Positions 18,158 through 28,076 are shown, counted from the first letter of the stretch. The stretch: 64,000 nucleotides of DNA from Bacteroidia bacterium (GCA_030425425.1 JAUIAO010000009.1:62001-126000); one strand, 5' to 3'. A program made the numbers and translations. Notes: a model not told the origin generated them from the sequence alone.

Positions 18158-21118
18158 TTATTCAAACTTCACTGGTATGCTGCATCCTTGATTACAGTTG
18201 ATTCTGATTTCATCACCTTTATTTTTTACCTTCTTCACAAATCCCAGTTCCTCGTCTGTAAACGACTCGCCTGATGGCTTCCATAGCAACAATGCGATAT
18301 AAAGATCGTCTTTCTGGTTTGGATCAAAATGCGAAGTTGCATTGATGACTACACTTTCATCATACTCTGGGTGAAGTCCGGTGGTACTGACGACCTCCTG
18401 TCCTTGCCAACCGCTCACATTGACCACAGCTAATTGATACTCTCCATTATCAATGATCGTTACTGATTTTCCATTCACTTCTTTGGTTTCGGTGGTAATT
18501 CCCTTTCCAATATCTGGCAAAGCATAATGGCCAAGTCTCATTTCAACTGCTGCTGTACTCACCTGCTTATCCACTCTTAGTATTCCATTTGCAATCGGAA
18601 TATCTACCAATTGCATTTTAATGTGCTCATTGGTTTCCAATACGGCATTTCGATGATAGCCTCCATTTTCAAATTTTTGAAAATCATACAATCGGAAAAC
18701 TTCCCATTCCTTTTTCTGATTCAAGAAGGCATAATTCATAGCTACTTCCCCATTTTGGCCATCAGCCTGCCAATGAAAATTACTGTTATAAGACAGTTTG
18801 TTATAATTTTCTGAAGATCTGAATTTCTGCCAGTCATCTGCCACTCGCTCATGACACCATGCCCGGATTTCGGATGCCCCAATGGACGGATAATCCGTAA
18901 TTAATATCTCGGATGCTTCTTGAAACTTATTATAAACCTTATCTTTCTCTAGCTCATCCCAACCACCAGTATTTTCCGTAGCAGCCCAGAATGGATTATC
19001 ATCAGGCACCAATAATCCCAGGAAAGCTTTCCCCATCCAATATACGCTACCTCTGCAGCTATAATTCTGTGTTGCAGGCTCAAAATGCCCATAAAAACCA
19101 AGTGTGGGTACTCCGTCTTCCAAAAACTCAGGGTGCTGCAAAAACTGTAGCAATACACTGGAGCTAATGCTTCGCATCCATCCATAATTGATGTCCATTC
19201 CTTCATCTTTCAGAAAACCCATCAGCGGAAATGGCACTATACTTCCAAAGCGATAACTAATACTCCTGCCATACATGATCATCTCACCATCAGCATTGAA
19301 GAGGTATGGATAGTTGTTCTGTAGGTCTTTGAAATTAGCTATAAATTGGTCGGCAATCTCAGGAAAGTATTTCTTTCCGTAAAGCTCGGACCATACCATG
19401 CCATACATCTGAAAAGCCCACATGCTATAATAATCATAAGCCGGTGAATCATTGTACCAGCCCTGTCCACGGTAATGGGTCAGTGATTTTTTCAAATATT
19501 TCACCAACAACTCATCATTTACCTGATAGCCCTGGTCTTTGAAAAAACTCAGCACGAAAATGTTAAAGAATTTCCAGTTAGAATCTACCGTGGGGCCATC
19601 CCCATAGCTGAGCATCACGGATGCCAGTTTTTCCTTATGCTCATTTGAGAGCGGCTCCCAAAGGACATGAGGAGCAACTGAAAGTGAAATAGCAAGCGCA
19701 CCAAACTCCACCAAATTTTGACTTGGGCCTCCATTTGGAGATCTGGGAACAATATATGATCCACTTTCAGGATTTACCAATTGAGTAATCTGGTATCGAT
19801 AATAATCCGCAACTTTCACTCCATTGAGCTCCAGATCGGGATCTTCCATCAATAGCGGAGCAGCTACAAACAATGTCCTGCAGAGCCCTTCCAGTTTCTC
19901 TGTGGGTACTCGACCTTTGTTGTGAGGATAGCTCTTTCCAGGCAATTTTGGAAACTTCATCGGATCTTCTAAGCGATCTACGTAACTAAATGCGCCCTGT
20001 AGAAGATATCTGGCGGCATCTTTCCAATGCTGCTTCGTCATCCCTGTATTTGGGCTTAGTTGATAATCTGGATTTTGCAATTTGAACACTTCATTTTCTA
20101 TTCCTGCTCCTTCCAAAGTTGGCTTTACCGGCTTGATTGACCCATCATCATTAAACTCAAGCTTATCAATGCAAACCTCCCGATGATAGCCAGCACTTCT
20201 TCCCATCGTGATGCCTTCCGGCCTCTTGAAACGGTGATAGACAATGAACCAGTCATCGGTCCCTTGTGCATTGATCACAGAATTGTGACCAGTTCCAAAA
20301 ACTCCTAAAGTGGTATCTTTCTGAATAACCAGATTATTCTCAGGGGTATTTAACTGGCCAAGCGGAGAATCTGAGGTGGCATATCTTACTCGATAATCAG
20401 GTGAGCGTGTATCATTTTCCGACCACATGAAGTAGTATTTCCCATTTCGATAAAACACTTCCGTACCTTCTCTGAAGGTTCCTCCAATCTTAAGTACCTG
20501 AATACTTGAGGTGTCAATAGAAATTAAATCTTCATTCAGGGGTGCTACAGCCATGTACCCATTCCCCCAATACAAATAGTCTTTGCCTGTTTTAGGATCA
20601 GTAAATACATCCGGGTCTATCTCTATTCCTCGATTAATGCCGGCAGGCTTAAAATTAATCAGTGGTTTTCCCGAATCTTTAAATGGCCCAGTCGGGCTAT
20701 CGGAAGTTGCGACTCCTATTTTCTTACCCGCCGTGAAATAGTAGAAGTATTTGTACTCGTTGTTAATTTCTTTCTCCAGAATAGCCGGAGCCCAGGCATT
20801 GGTACTCGTCCACTCAACATCATTTTCGAGATCGAGTATTTTACCTTCCGGTTTCCAATTGATCAGATCATTGGAAGAAAATGTCTCAAAATAAGTTCCT
20901 GACCAATTGTCAAAGCCATCAGTGGTCGGATAGAGATAATATTTACCATCCTTTCGGGAGAATAAAATTTCCGGATCTGCATAATAACCTTTTAGTACTG
21001 GATTTGCTTTCACCCTTGATGAATCCGATGGGAGTAAATTCACTTCATTGATCGCTCCCGCGTAAAGTGCAGAAAGCATGGTGATAAAAGCAAGAAAAGG
21101 GAATTTGAATTGTAACAT
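18158..21118 (-). CDS. GH43 - DUF2264 fusion protein
   Basis: With the ATG at 21118 the protein has a signal peptide (MLQFKFPFLAFITMLSALYAGA); an upstream ATG at 21163 is in frame. Numbering from the upstream ATG, residues ~55-350 form a GH43-type five-bladed propeller with candidate catalytic Asp63 (YYADPEIL), Asp183 (IEIDPDVF) and Glu235 (REGTEVF). From ~365 to ~760 the sequence matches DUF2264 (HWKDAARYLLQGAFSYVDRL, GRVPTEKLEGLCRTLF), predicted here to be mostly helical, and a ~240-residue beta-rich tail completes it. GH43 enzymes commonly act on arabinan, xylan or galactan side chains. DUF2264 is uncharacterised, so the second activity is unknown. The gene is the first of a two-gene unit with GH16. 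Confidence 0.82.
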   Translation of the reverse strand: MLQFKFPFLAFITMLSALYAGAINEVNLLPSDSSRVKANPVLKGYYADPEILFSRKDGKYYLYPTTDGFDNWSGTYFETFSSNDLINWKPEGKILDLENDVEWTSTNAWAPAILEKEINNEYKYFYYFTAGKKIGVATSDSPTGPFKDSGKPLINFKPAGINRGIEIDPDVFTDPKTGKDYLYWGNGYMAVAPLNEDLISIDTSSIQVLKIGGTFREGTEVFYRNGKYYFMWSENDTRSPDYRVRYATSDSPLGQLNTPENNLVIQKDTTLGVFGTGHNSVINAQGTDDWFIVYHRFKRPEGITMGRSAGYHREVCIDKLEFNDDGSIKPVKPTLEGAGIENEVFKLQNPDYQLSPNTGMTKQHWKDAARYLLQGAFSYVDRLEDPMKFPKLPGKSYPHNKGRVPTEKLEGLCRTLFVAAPLLMEDPDLELNGVKVADYYRYQITQLVNPESGSYIVPRSPNGGPSQNLVEFGALAISLSVAPHVLWEPLSNEHKEKLASVMLSYGDGPTVDSNWKFFNIFVLSFFKDQGYQVNDELLVKYLKKSLTHYRGQGWYNDSPAYDYYSMWAFQMYGMVWSELYGKKYFPEIADQFIANFKDLQNNYPYLFNADGEMIMYGRSISYRFGSIVPFPLMGFLKDEGMDINYGWMRSISSSVLLQFLQHPEFLEDGVPTLGFYGHFEPATQNYSCRGSVYWMGKAFLGLLVPDDNPFWAATENTGGWDELEKDKVYNKFQEASEILITDYPSIGASEIRAWCHERVADDWQKFRSSENYNKLSYNSNFHWQADGQNGEVAMNYAFLNQKKEWEVFRLYDFQKFENGGYHRNAVLETNEHIKMQLVDIPIANGILRVDKQVSTAAVEMRLGHYALPDIGKGITTETKEVNGKSVTIIDNGEYQLAVVNVSGWQGQEVVSTTGLHPEYDESVVINATSHFDPNQKDDLYIALLLWKPSGESFTDEELGFVKKVKNKGDEIRINCNQGCSIPVKFE

Positions 21119-21517
21119 TAAGTTTTTGGCTATGAGATTATGGAAAACACCTTGTATAATCAAAGCATAAAATTATGAGAGTGATACACTTCAAGGCAAG
21201 GTTTATATGTAAAATGTACACACAATATTACTACTTGAAGACTTATCCTGATTTCGGATTTCCATCGATATTCGGATTCACAATTAATAATCCAACTCGT
21301 GGCTGAGTTATCAAGGTTGTTAAAGGAGTTTTCTCCGCAAACCTAATGTCATTGGACACAGACAGTCAGGGAATAAAACCCATTTATGGGATTTAGATGA
21401 AATATGATTCCTTGGTCTAATCTAGTTCCTCATATTTGAATAATATTAACGTTTTGAGGGTTGATATACGAATAAGGATGATATAGACTACCTTCCTCAT
21501 TAATTAGAATTGAATTC
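21119..21517. promoter_or_regulatory. Divergent intergenic region (399 bases)
   Basis: This spacer separates the GH43-DUF2264 gene from the plus-strand EEP gene and must hold both promoters. AAGTGTATCAC on the minus strand near 21180-21190 resembles AGTGTGTATCA upstream of GH127 and CACTGTATCAT upstream of the BNR_4 gene. That makes it a weak candidate for a shared site. No Bacteroidota promoter consensus could be assigned and no RNA gene is visible. Confidence 0.35.
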
Positions 21518-22585
21518 ATGGATTATTGGCTAAGCATACTTTTAGGAATATCGTGGTTGGTGAGTGTACTGAGTTTCTTACCAGCATTTGATATTCAGCA
21601 TTGGACTTTTCGAATTATGGATTTTATCCGGTTACAAGTTCTGGGAATATTAATAATTCTGCTTATTCTACTTTCGATATTCTCAGGTACCCATTTCATT
21701 TTAGAGACCTCTACAAAAATTGGGTTGTTTGCGGCAATTGTTTATCAATTGAAAGTTGTACTTCCATACTTTCCAATTGGCCGAAAGCAGAATCCGAAAT
21801 CATCAAATGCGATCTCTCTACTCAGCGTGAATGTATTGCAAAAGAATACAGACTATTACCGCCTCATTCAACGCATCAGGAAAGTCAATCCAGATATCAT
21901 CCTGACTTTGGAATCGAATAAAAGTTGGGAAAATGCACTTTCTGAAATTGAACGGGACTATGCATTTTCCCACAAAGCAGCTAAGGAAAATAGATATGGA
22001 CTACACTTTTACACTCGACTAGAGGTGAAAAATTGTACGGGACATGAATTAATCTCGGCCGAACACCCATCTGTAGAAATAGAACTCAGAGATGACCAAG
22101 GCAATGATTTTCTGTTTTGGGGAGTTCACCCTCCTCCCCCGAGTCCCACTGAAAAACCTACATCAAAACAAAAAGATGCAGAATTGATGGCCGTGGCAAA
22201 AAGAATTCGCAGTAGTCAATTACCAGTGATAGTGAGTGGTGACTTCAATAACGTATGCTGGTCTCGATCCTCAAAATTATTCACTAAAATTACCGATCTT
22301 ATTGATGCGAGAATCGGTCGTGGCTTTCATGGGTCTTTCCCTGTCAGACCAAGAATATTTAGATTTCCCATCGATTTACTATTTCATTCTGAATCGATCA
22401 AAATTCACTCCATTAAGACTTTGGAGGATATAGGTTCTGATCACCTACCTTTATATTCTATTTTTAGTGTTCCAAAAAATGAGGACGCTGCAAAATCTAA
22501 ACCAATATCAAAAGAAACAAAGGAAATCGTTCAAGACATGATTCGGGAAGGTAAGAAAGTAGCACCTGAAGAGAATATTGATTAA
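21518..22585 (+). CDS. Membrane-anchored endonuclease/exonuclease/phosphatase family protein
   Basis: The 355-residue protein has three N-terminal hydrophobic helices (to about residue 85) and then an endonuclease/exonuclease/phosphatase (EEP) fold. Characteristic elements are LLSVNVLQKN at the start of the fold, TLESNKSW (metal-binding Glu), VSGDFNNVCWS (Asp/Asn active-site strand) and the terminal GSDHLPL (Asp-His). EEP proteins hydrolyse phosphodiesters or phosphomonoesters. The multi-helix anchor is typical of a membrane group whose substrate is unknown. It begins the islet that splits the glycan locus and shows no visible link to it. A ~30-residue charged tail follows the fold. Confidence 0.8.
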   Translation: MDYWLSILLGISWLVSVLSFLPAFDIQHWTFRIMDFIRLQVLGILIILLILLSIFSGTHFILETSTKIGLFAAIVYQLKVVLPYFPIGRKQNPKSSNAISLLSVNVLQKNTDYYRLIQRIRKVNPDIILTLESNKSWENALSEIERDYAFSHKAAKENRYGLHFYTRLEVKNCTGHELISAEHPSVEIELRDDQGNDFLFWGVHPPPPSPTEKPTSKQKDAELMAVAKRIRSSQLPVIVSGDFNNVCWSRSSKLFTKITDLIDARIGRGFHGSFPVRPRIFRFPIDLLFHSESIKIHSIKTLEDIGSDHLPLYSIFSVPKNEDAAKSKPISKETKEIVQDMIREGKKVAPEENID

Positions 22586-22611
22586 GAAGAAGTCAGGTTA
22601 ATCAATTCTAA

Positions 22612-23052
22612 GTGACACAAGAAAGTAACATAAGAATCTCAAGACGGGATATACTATTTAAGGTATTCATCATTATCCAAATATTATCAGTCAATCTGCT
22701 TTTGTTCGGAATGAATGAACATATAAACACCAAGGTATTCCTTGCTTTGGTGTTCAATTCCATTATTATTTTGATGGCTTCATTTCGTTGGTTATCGCAG
22801 ATATCAATTCAAGATGATACTCTGATATCTAAGAATTTTTGGAAGAAAAGAACTCATTATCTAAATGAAATTATTTCTATTTCATACTTAAATTACTCTA
22901 GTAGTTGGTACTTGGCAAAGCGTATTCCTGTTAGGATTAAGTTTGAGAAAAATGTGCAGGTTAGGTTCTTTCCGACTAAAGATGGGATAAATATACTTCT
23001 CAATAAAATCGATGACCTAAACCATCCGATAATTAACGAATTAGACAACTGA
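22612..23052 (+). CDS. Small two-helix membrane protein of unknown function
   Basis: This 146-residue ORF uses a GTG start directly after an in-frame stop, 26 bases after the EEP gene. Two membrane helices (about residues 15-35 and 40-60) are followed by a soluble C-terminal part rich in beta strands (IPVRIKFEKNVQVRFFP). That pattern resembles membrane-anchored bacterial PH-like domains. I do not recognise a named family and assign no function. Confidence 0.55.
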   Translation: MTQESNIRISRRDILFKVFIIIQILSVNLLLFGMNEHINTKVFLALVFNSIIILMASFRWLSQISIQDDTLISKNFWKKRTHYLNEIISISYLNYSSSWYLAKRIPVRIKFEKNVQVRFFPTKDGINILLNKIDDLNHPIINELDN

Positions 23053-23076
23053 CTGATACAACTTTAAATAAACATC

Positions 23077-24138
23077 ATGACCCCAGATGACCTTGGATAT
23101 TACCCCGAACTAATAAACATTCAAAAAGAGAATGGCTGGGAAGGTTTTTCACTTGGCAGGATCATAGCCGAGCATAAGGAACGATACATTGTCAAAACTC
23201 CAGAACAGGAACTTGAAGCTGAAGTGATCGGTAATTTGAGATTCACTGCACAATCCAGAGCTGATTTCCCAGCAGTTGGGGATTGGGTGGCGTTCTCCCC
23301 ATTTGATGATGACAAAGCAATTATCCACGGTATTTTACCAAGGTATTCCCTAATTGAACGCCAAGCTGTTGGTAAAAAGGGCGAAAAGCAAATCATCGCA
23401 ACCAATATTGATTATGCTTTCATTGTGCAGTCTGCTAATCGGGATTTTAACATCAATCGATTTGAGCGATATATTACGATCTGTCATTCTGGAGGAGTAA
23501 AACCCATTTTAGTTTTAAGTAAAATAGATTTAATAAGTTCCGAAGAGCTCTCGTTATTACTTCAAAACCTGAAGGAGAGAATCAACAATCTGCCGATTAT
23601 CGAAATCAGCAATGAAACAAAGGAAGGAATTGATCAGATTAAAGAACTTATGGAATCTGGGAAAACATATTGCCTGCTTGGATCCTCTGGTGTTGGCAAG
23701 TCTTCTTTACTTAATTCTTTGACAGGAAACGATCAGATAAAAACCGGTGAAATCAGTCAGCAAATACAGCGTGGCAAGCACGTAACCACACACAGAGAAT
23801 TACACCTACTACCTGAAGGTGGCATCATCATCGATAATCCAGGAATGCGAGAAGTGGGTACCGCAGATGCTCACGATGGGTTAGAATCCACTTTCGATCA
23901 TATCATTGAACTGGCTCAAGATTGTAAATTCAAGGATTGTTCTCATACATCAGAAGTGGGTTGTGCTGTGCTGGAAGCTGTGAAAAATGACATTATCGAC
24001 TCGTCCACTTACGAGAATTATCTCAAAATGACTCGCGAACAGGAACATTATGAATCATCCGTTGCAGAAAGACGCAGGAAGGACAAAGCATTTGGTAAAA
24101 TGGTTAAGAATGTAATGAAGCAGAAGAAGCGTTTTTGA
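23077..24138 (+). CDS. rsgA: Ribosome small-subunit-dependent GTPase A
   Basis: RsgA is a circularly permuted GTPase that assists late maturation of the 30S subunit. An N-terminal OB-fold (~residues 20-75) precedes the GTPase module in permuted order: G4 (LSKIDL) first, then G1 (GSSGVGKSSLLNSL) and G3 (DNPGMRE). The C-terminal zinc-binding element CKFKDCSHTSEVGCAV supplies the Cys and His ligands. A basic tail (RRRKDKAFGKMVKNVMKQKK) fits ribosome binding. At 353 residues it is full length. It converges with the rhamnosidase gene and is a housekeeping gene embedded in the glycan locus. Confidence 0.95.
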   Translation: MTPDDLGYYPELINIQKENGWEGFSLGRIIAEHKERYIVKTPEQELEAEVIGNLRFTAQSRADFPAVGDWVAFSPFDDDKAIIHGILPRYSLIERQAVGKKGEKQIIATNIDYAFIVQSANRDFNINRFERYITICHSGGVKPILVLSKIDLISSEELSLLLQNLKERINNLPIIEISNETKEGIDQIKELMESGKTYCLLGSSGVGKSSLLNSLTGNDQIKTGEISQQIQRGKHVTTHRELHLLPEGGIIIDNPGMREVGTADAHDGLESTFDHIIELAQDCKFKDCSHTSEVGCAVLEAVKNDIIDSSTYENYLKMTREQEHYESSVAERRRKDKAFGKMVKNVMKQKKRF

Positions 24139-24210
24139 TTAGAACACGACATTTTGTACTCGTATGATTCATCATCAGTATCAGATTCCAAACCAACTAC
24201 CTTCATTAGG

Positions 24211-26946
24211 CTATTTACCTAGTTCGTATACAATTGTATGTCGTCCAGATCCCATCATTCCTAAACTAAGAAAGCCTTCATTTAGGGTTCCTTGCTTTTC
24301 ACTTCCGTCAATGGTCACCGATGTAGTTTCGGCACCAAAAGAAGGAAGGTAAATCTGTGCGGACATATTATCAGGAATGGTTATCTCCAAACTATATTTG
24401 TCCTTAGTTTTTTGCCAACTTACACTCACATCGCCTCGATCTGTTGGTATAATTCCCTGAGCATGATCCAAATTCTCTCCAAAGTCGAGCGGCTTGATTT
24501 GAATCAATTCATGTTGCGGTTTCAAGATACTTACACCTAAAATATACTTCTGAATGCCCAATGCGCCCACCGCTCCCCACGGATGTGAAAGACTTTCTCC
24601 GGAAGTAATGGCATCCCATGTTTCCCATGTAAATGTACCTCCAAGCGCGACTATTTTTGCCCAGCCATCCCATTCTGGATTGGTATATAAATCCATTAAA
24701 TGCTCGCCTTCCTCAGCCTGACCAATTGCCTCTGGCAGCCAGCGCAATGTCACCATACCCACACTCATATTTTTTTCTATGACAAAATCAATTACGTGAT
24801 TTCGGTTTTCTTCCGGTACAATTCCTAAAGCCAATGGCAGCATATTCGCATGTTGAGATGCATGATCACTTGTAGATTGATCAGACCTCAAACCATCTAC
24901 GTACAGGCCTTCATCATTAATCAATTGGGCATTGATCTTAGCTTTCAAAGCATCTGCTAATTCCCGATAATGCTTTTTCAATTTATCATTATCTAATTCC
25001 GCAGCAATCAACGACATGATTTCGAAATCACGATAGGCATAAGCATTTTGGATTGTCCTGGCAGATACATTCATATCATAACCATATCTCATCTGGGCCG
25101 GCCAATCTACAATTCCATAAAGGTACGGCCCACCTCCTCCAGTCAGGTTTTCGACCAAACCAGTTTGCTCGCTGATGTGGTTTGCTACATATTGGGCTAC
25201 TTTTTCAATCCGATTAAAATTATCAGATAAAAATTTCCTATCTCCACTGAACATGTAATAATCCCACGCCCAAAATGGAAACATCTGAGTGTAATCCGGA
25301 ATATCTCTTCCTCCATCCACATTAGGATAGACCGCATTCATGCGACCATCAGGCCAGTACTGGTCCTGTGAATCTAAAAACTCATTCAAAATTCTTAAAT
25401 TCATAGTGCGATCACCCGTAGTACTCATTGCCGTAGCTCCAATGGACCAGGAATCACCAAGAAATCCACCCTTTTCCCTGGTTGGAGTATCCACAAAACT
25501 TTCCTGAGTCCCCATCAAAATAGAGTGTTTCATTAAACTCCAAACCTGGTTGAGCATTTCATTAGAAGAGGAAAATGATGAGCGTGTTTCGTCCAGTTCA
25601 TATCTTCTTACTATGAATTTTACATTTTCAGAACTCAGCTTATTTGGGGAGTTTTCAATCTCTAAATATCGCATCCCAAGGTAAACCATTGGTTTGAAGG
25701 TGGCTTGCGTACCATTCAAAATAAACGAATATCGCATGTCCGTATTCTGATCTGATTCGGTCGAAACACTACCATCGCTATTCAGAGTATACCCGGCCAA
25801 AACATCCACCTGCTCGCCACTATTCCCACCAACGAACTGAATTTCTGGTACCCCAGCATAAACTTTACCCAAATCAACTACATAATGACCTTCCTCCAAT
25901 TCCATTACACTTTTAGGTTCAATTTTGGATTCTTTGAGGCGTGTTAGGTTTGACTGCATTACGCCTGTAAACGGGTCTACAGGATGACTGCCAATTTCCA
26001 CTGCCGCATCCCAAGAGCTATCATTATAATTGGATAGATTCCAATTTTCATCGTATTCTCTCGAATCGATCTTATCTACAAAACCGACACCTTCTCCATT
26101 TCTATACGGCTGGTTGACAATAAAATGAGTTGCCTGTTTTTGCTTCCAGGTATTATCTGTTCCTATGGCTTGGATACTTCCATTAGCATATTCAACTTCC
26201 AGTTTTAGAATAAATCCCCGGCTACTTTTCGGACGGCCTTGCCCTCCACCATACCAATGAACCAAACTAGCTAATTGATGATCATCCTCAGACTTTAATA
26301 AATCTGAAATATCGTATGCCTGATAATATTGATATTGAGGATAATGATATCCGGGTCCTTTGCCAATTATTTGCCCATCTATGTACAATTCAAAATCATG
26401 AACAGCTGAAACATAGACAATAGCGCGTTTTACATCCTGATCATCCAACTCAATTCTTTTTCTGAAATAAGTATAGTCCTCGTTATCGTCATTATTTCTC
26501 TTTATCCACTTGGAACCGGTCCAATCATCATTCGAAAGCAAACCGAAATCAAAATGTGAAGCATCAGAATATGTTCCTTCCTGTCCACTTTTGTCCCAGA
26601 TTTTGACTTTCCAGAAATACCGGGTGCCTGACTTTAACTTCTTGCCACCATACTGAATGTGGTTTTGCAGACTACTTTCTACTTTGCCACTATTCCAAAC
26701 CAGATTCGATTCACTTTTCAGCTCACTTATACTCCTCGCAACCACTATCTGATATGCCGATTGTAATTCATCATCATCAGGATCTTGCATATACCACCCG
26801 AAATATGGAGAGGCGGAAACCCCTACCGGATTATCAAGGTCACATGTTGTCAGATTAATTGCTGATGGGGCGCTGCCTTCCTGTGAGTCATTAGTACAGC
26901 CAAGACTGATCAAAATGACAATCGGAAATAATATGTTGAGTTTCAT
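24211..26946 (-). CDS. GH78 alpha-L-rhamnosidase lipoprotein
   Basis: GH78 enzymes are inverting alpha-L-rhamnosidases that free rhamnose from rhamnogalacturonan, ulvan or flavonoid glycosides. The 911-residue protein starts with a lipobox (SLGC, Cys17). N-terminal beta domains (fibronectin-like at ~25-135, then the rhamnosidase N-terminal domain at ~140-330) lead to the concanavalin-like domain and an (alpha/alpha)6 catalytic barrel. FVDTPTREKGGFLGDSWS carries the expected acid Glu491 and Asp498, and GGTFTWETWD near residue 790 carries the second catalytic Glu. A C-terminal beta-sandwich closes the protein. It is divergent from a rhamnogalacturonan acetylesterase gene, which supports a rhamnogalacturonan role. 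Confidence 0.92.
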   Translation of the reverse strand: MKLNILFPIVILISLGCTNDSQEGSAPSAINLTTCDLDNPVGVSASPYFGWYMQDPDDDELQSAYQIVVARSISELKSESNLVWNSGKVESSLQNHIQYGGKKLKSGTRYFWKVKIWDKSGQEGTYSDASHFDFGLLSNDDWTGSKWIKRNNDDNEDYTYFRKRIELDDQDVKRAIVYVSAVHDFELYIDGQIIGKGPGYHYPQYQYYQAYDISDLLKSEDDHQLASLVHWYGGGQGRPKSSRGFILKLEVEYANGSIQAIGTDNTWKQKQATHFIVNQPYRNGEGVGFVDKIDSREYDENWNLSNYNDSSWDAAVEIGSHPVDPFTGVMQSNLTRLKESKIEPKSVMELEEGHYVVDLGKVYAGVPEIQFVGGNSGEQVDVLAGYTLNSDGSVSTESDQNTDMRYSFILNGTQATFKPMVYLGMRYLEIENSPNKLSSENVKFIVRRYELDETRSSFSSSNEMLNQVWSLMKHSILMGTQESFVDTPTREKGGFLGDSWSIGATAMSTTGDRTMNLRILNEFLDSQDQYWPDGRMNAVYPNVDGGRDIPDYTQMFPFWAWDYYMFSGDRKFLSDNFNRIEKVAQYVANHISEQTGLVENLTGGGGPYLYGIVDWPAQMRYGYDMNVSARTIQNAYAYRDFEIMSLIAAELDNDKLKKHYRELADALKAKINAQLINDEGLYVDGLRSDQSTSDHASQHANMLPLALGIVPEENRNHVIDFVIEKNMSVGMVTLRWLPEAIGQAEEGEHLMDLYTNPEWDGWAKIVALGGTFTWETWDAITSGESLSHPWGAVGALGIQKYILGVSILKPQHELIQIKPLDFGENLDHAQGIIPTDRGDVSVSWQKTKDKYSLEITIPDNMSAQIYLPSFGAETTSVTIDGSEKQGTLNEGFLSLGMMGSGRHTIVYELGK

Positions 26947-26969
26947 TCGATGATAGATCTATTGTCAAA

Positions 26970-26985
26970 ATCACATTTCTGTGAT
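26970..26985. promoter_or_regulatory. Inverted repeat ATCACA-N4-TGTGAT
   Basis: A perfect six-base inverted repeat with a four-base spacer lies 24 bases upstream of the GH78 start codon. Its half-sites are in the opposite order to the Crp consensus TGTGA-N6-TCACA, so Crp/Fnr binding is not implied. It could be an operator or a transcript hairpin near the start of the GH78 mRNA. Confidence 0.45.
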
Positions 26986-27179
26986 CATTCTAAAAACTAG
27001 GCTAAAATAGAAATTATGACAGTCCCTTTTAGGTACAAGTTCAATAAATTAGGTAGGTCATTTTCAGAGGAATATATAAATATATGATTGTAGTAAACAC
27101 CTCTTTCGAGTCAAGCGATCTACCTACGTTCAGTCAGAAAATGTATTTTAGCATTGTAACTTGAAGTTTAAGAGTATCT

Positions 27180-27194
27180 CATACAATTAGTATG
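27180..27194 (+). promoter_or_regulatory. Candidate operator CATAC-N5-GTATG
   Basis: A perfect inverted repeat (CATAC, AATTA, GTATG) lies 96 bases upstream of the acetylesterase ATG. Its left half, CATACAA, is identical to the left half of the repeat at 33429-33454 upstream of the GH105 operon. A shared regulator of the rhamnose genes is inferred. Confidence 0.45.
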
Positions 27195-27290
27195 AAAAAA
27201 TCACCAATGCAAAATGGAACATGGAACTACTTTCGCCAATAGTTTTAGGCTAAGCATTTAATTGAAAAGAGTAAAATCAATATACTGATC

Positions 27291-28076
27291 ATGAAAACTA
27301 TTTTTAAAATTTCAATAGTCACTTTTTTAGCAATCATATCTTTTAGTTTCCAACAAGAGAAACCTACGGTATATCTGGTTGGGGATTCCACAGTGAAAAA
27401 TGGAAGTGGAAATGGCGAGAATGGTCTCTGGGGATGGGGTGATTTTTTAGCCAACTACATGGACAGTGATAAAATATCTGTTGAAAATCACGCTTTAGGA
27501 GGTAGAAGTAGTCGGACATTTATTTCAGAAGGAAGATGGGACAAAGTACATGATCAAATAGAGCCTGGGGACTATGTTATTATCCAATTCGGTCATAATG
27601 ATGGCGGGCCTATCAACGATGATTTCAGAGCACGAGGCACTATCAGGGGAAATGGTGAAGGAGCAGAACAAATTGACAATATGTTGACTGGCAAAAGAGA
27701 AATCGTCAAATCATACGGCTGGTACATCAGAAAATACATTGTAGATACCAAAGCAAAAGGAGCCAATCCTATTGTTTGCTCACCCGTACCGCGAAACAAA
27801 TGGGATGGTAAAAAAGTACAACGATCAACAAAAGAAGGCTATGCTCAGTGGGCCAAGGAAGCTGCTGAAATGGAAGACGCTTACTTTATAGACCTGAATC
27901 ATTTAGTTGCTAAAAAGTATGAATCTCTGGGACAGCAATATGTGACGGACAGCCTGTTTCTAACTGATCACACACACACCAATGAAAAGGGAGCAATCAT
28001 CAATGCTGAAATTGTGGCGAAAAGAATCAACAAACTAAAGAAGTGTGATTTGTCTGATTACCTGAAAAACAACTGA
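27291..28076 (+). CDS. Rhamnogalacturonan acetylesterase-like GDSL esterase (CE12 type)
   Basis: This 261-residue SGNH/GDSL hydrolase carries a signal peptide (FKISIVTFLAIISFSF). It shows block I LVGDSTVKNG with the nucleophilic Ser, a Gly block (ALGGRSSRTF), the Asn block QFGHNDGG, and the terminal Asp-x-x-His as DHTHTNEKGA. The GDSTV and GHND wording is typical of CE12 rhamnogalacturonan acetylesterases, which remove acetyl groups from galacturonic acid of rhamnogalacturonan I and allow backbone cleavage. It is transcribed alone, convergent with the rhaM operon. The length is close to the compact family form (~240-260), unlike the second esterase at 28443-29756. Confidence 0.88.
   Translation: MKTIFKISIVTFLAIISFSFQQEKPTVYLVGDSTVKNGSGNGENGLWGWGDFLANYMDSDKISVENHALGGRSSRTFISEGRWDKVHDQIEPGDYVIIQFGHNDGGPINDDFRARGTIRGNGEGAEQIDNMLTGKREIVKSYGWYIRKYIVDTKAKGANPIVCSPVPRNKWDGKKVQRSTKEGYAQWAKEAAEMEDAYFIDLNHLVAKKYESLGQQYVTDSLFLTDHTHTNEKGAIINAEIVAKRINKLKKCDLSDYLKNN

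Larger units (their letters stand above)
26947..27290. promoter_or_regulatory. Divergent rhamnosidase/acetylesterase regulatory region (344 bases)
   Basis: The region holds promoters for GH78 (minus) and the acetylesterase (plus). It contains two listed inverted repeats (26970-26985 and 27180-27194). It also has an AT-rich stretch near 27068-27090 with AATATATGATTGTAG, similar to AATATATGATTTTG upstream of the GH105 gene. I see no coding sequence. Confidence 0.5.

Noticed and set aside
24227-24241. Operator-like ATACAATTGTAT palindrome in GH78
   Set aside because: It lies in the coding sequence near the 3' end of GH78, away from any promoter, so it is more likely chance.
26970-26985. Crp/Fnr binding site upstream of GH78
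   Set aside because: The half-sites are in reverse order and spacing differs from TGTGA-N6-TCACA.
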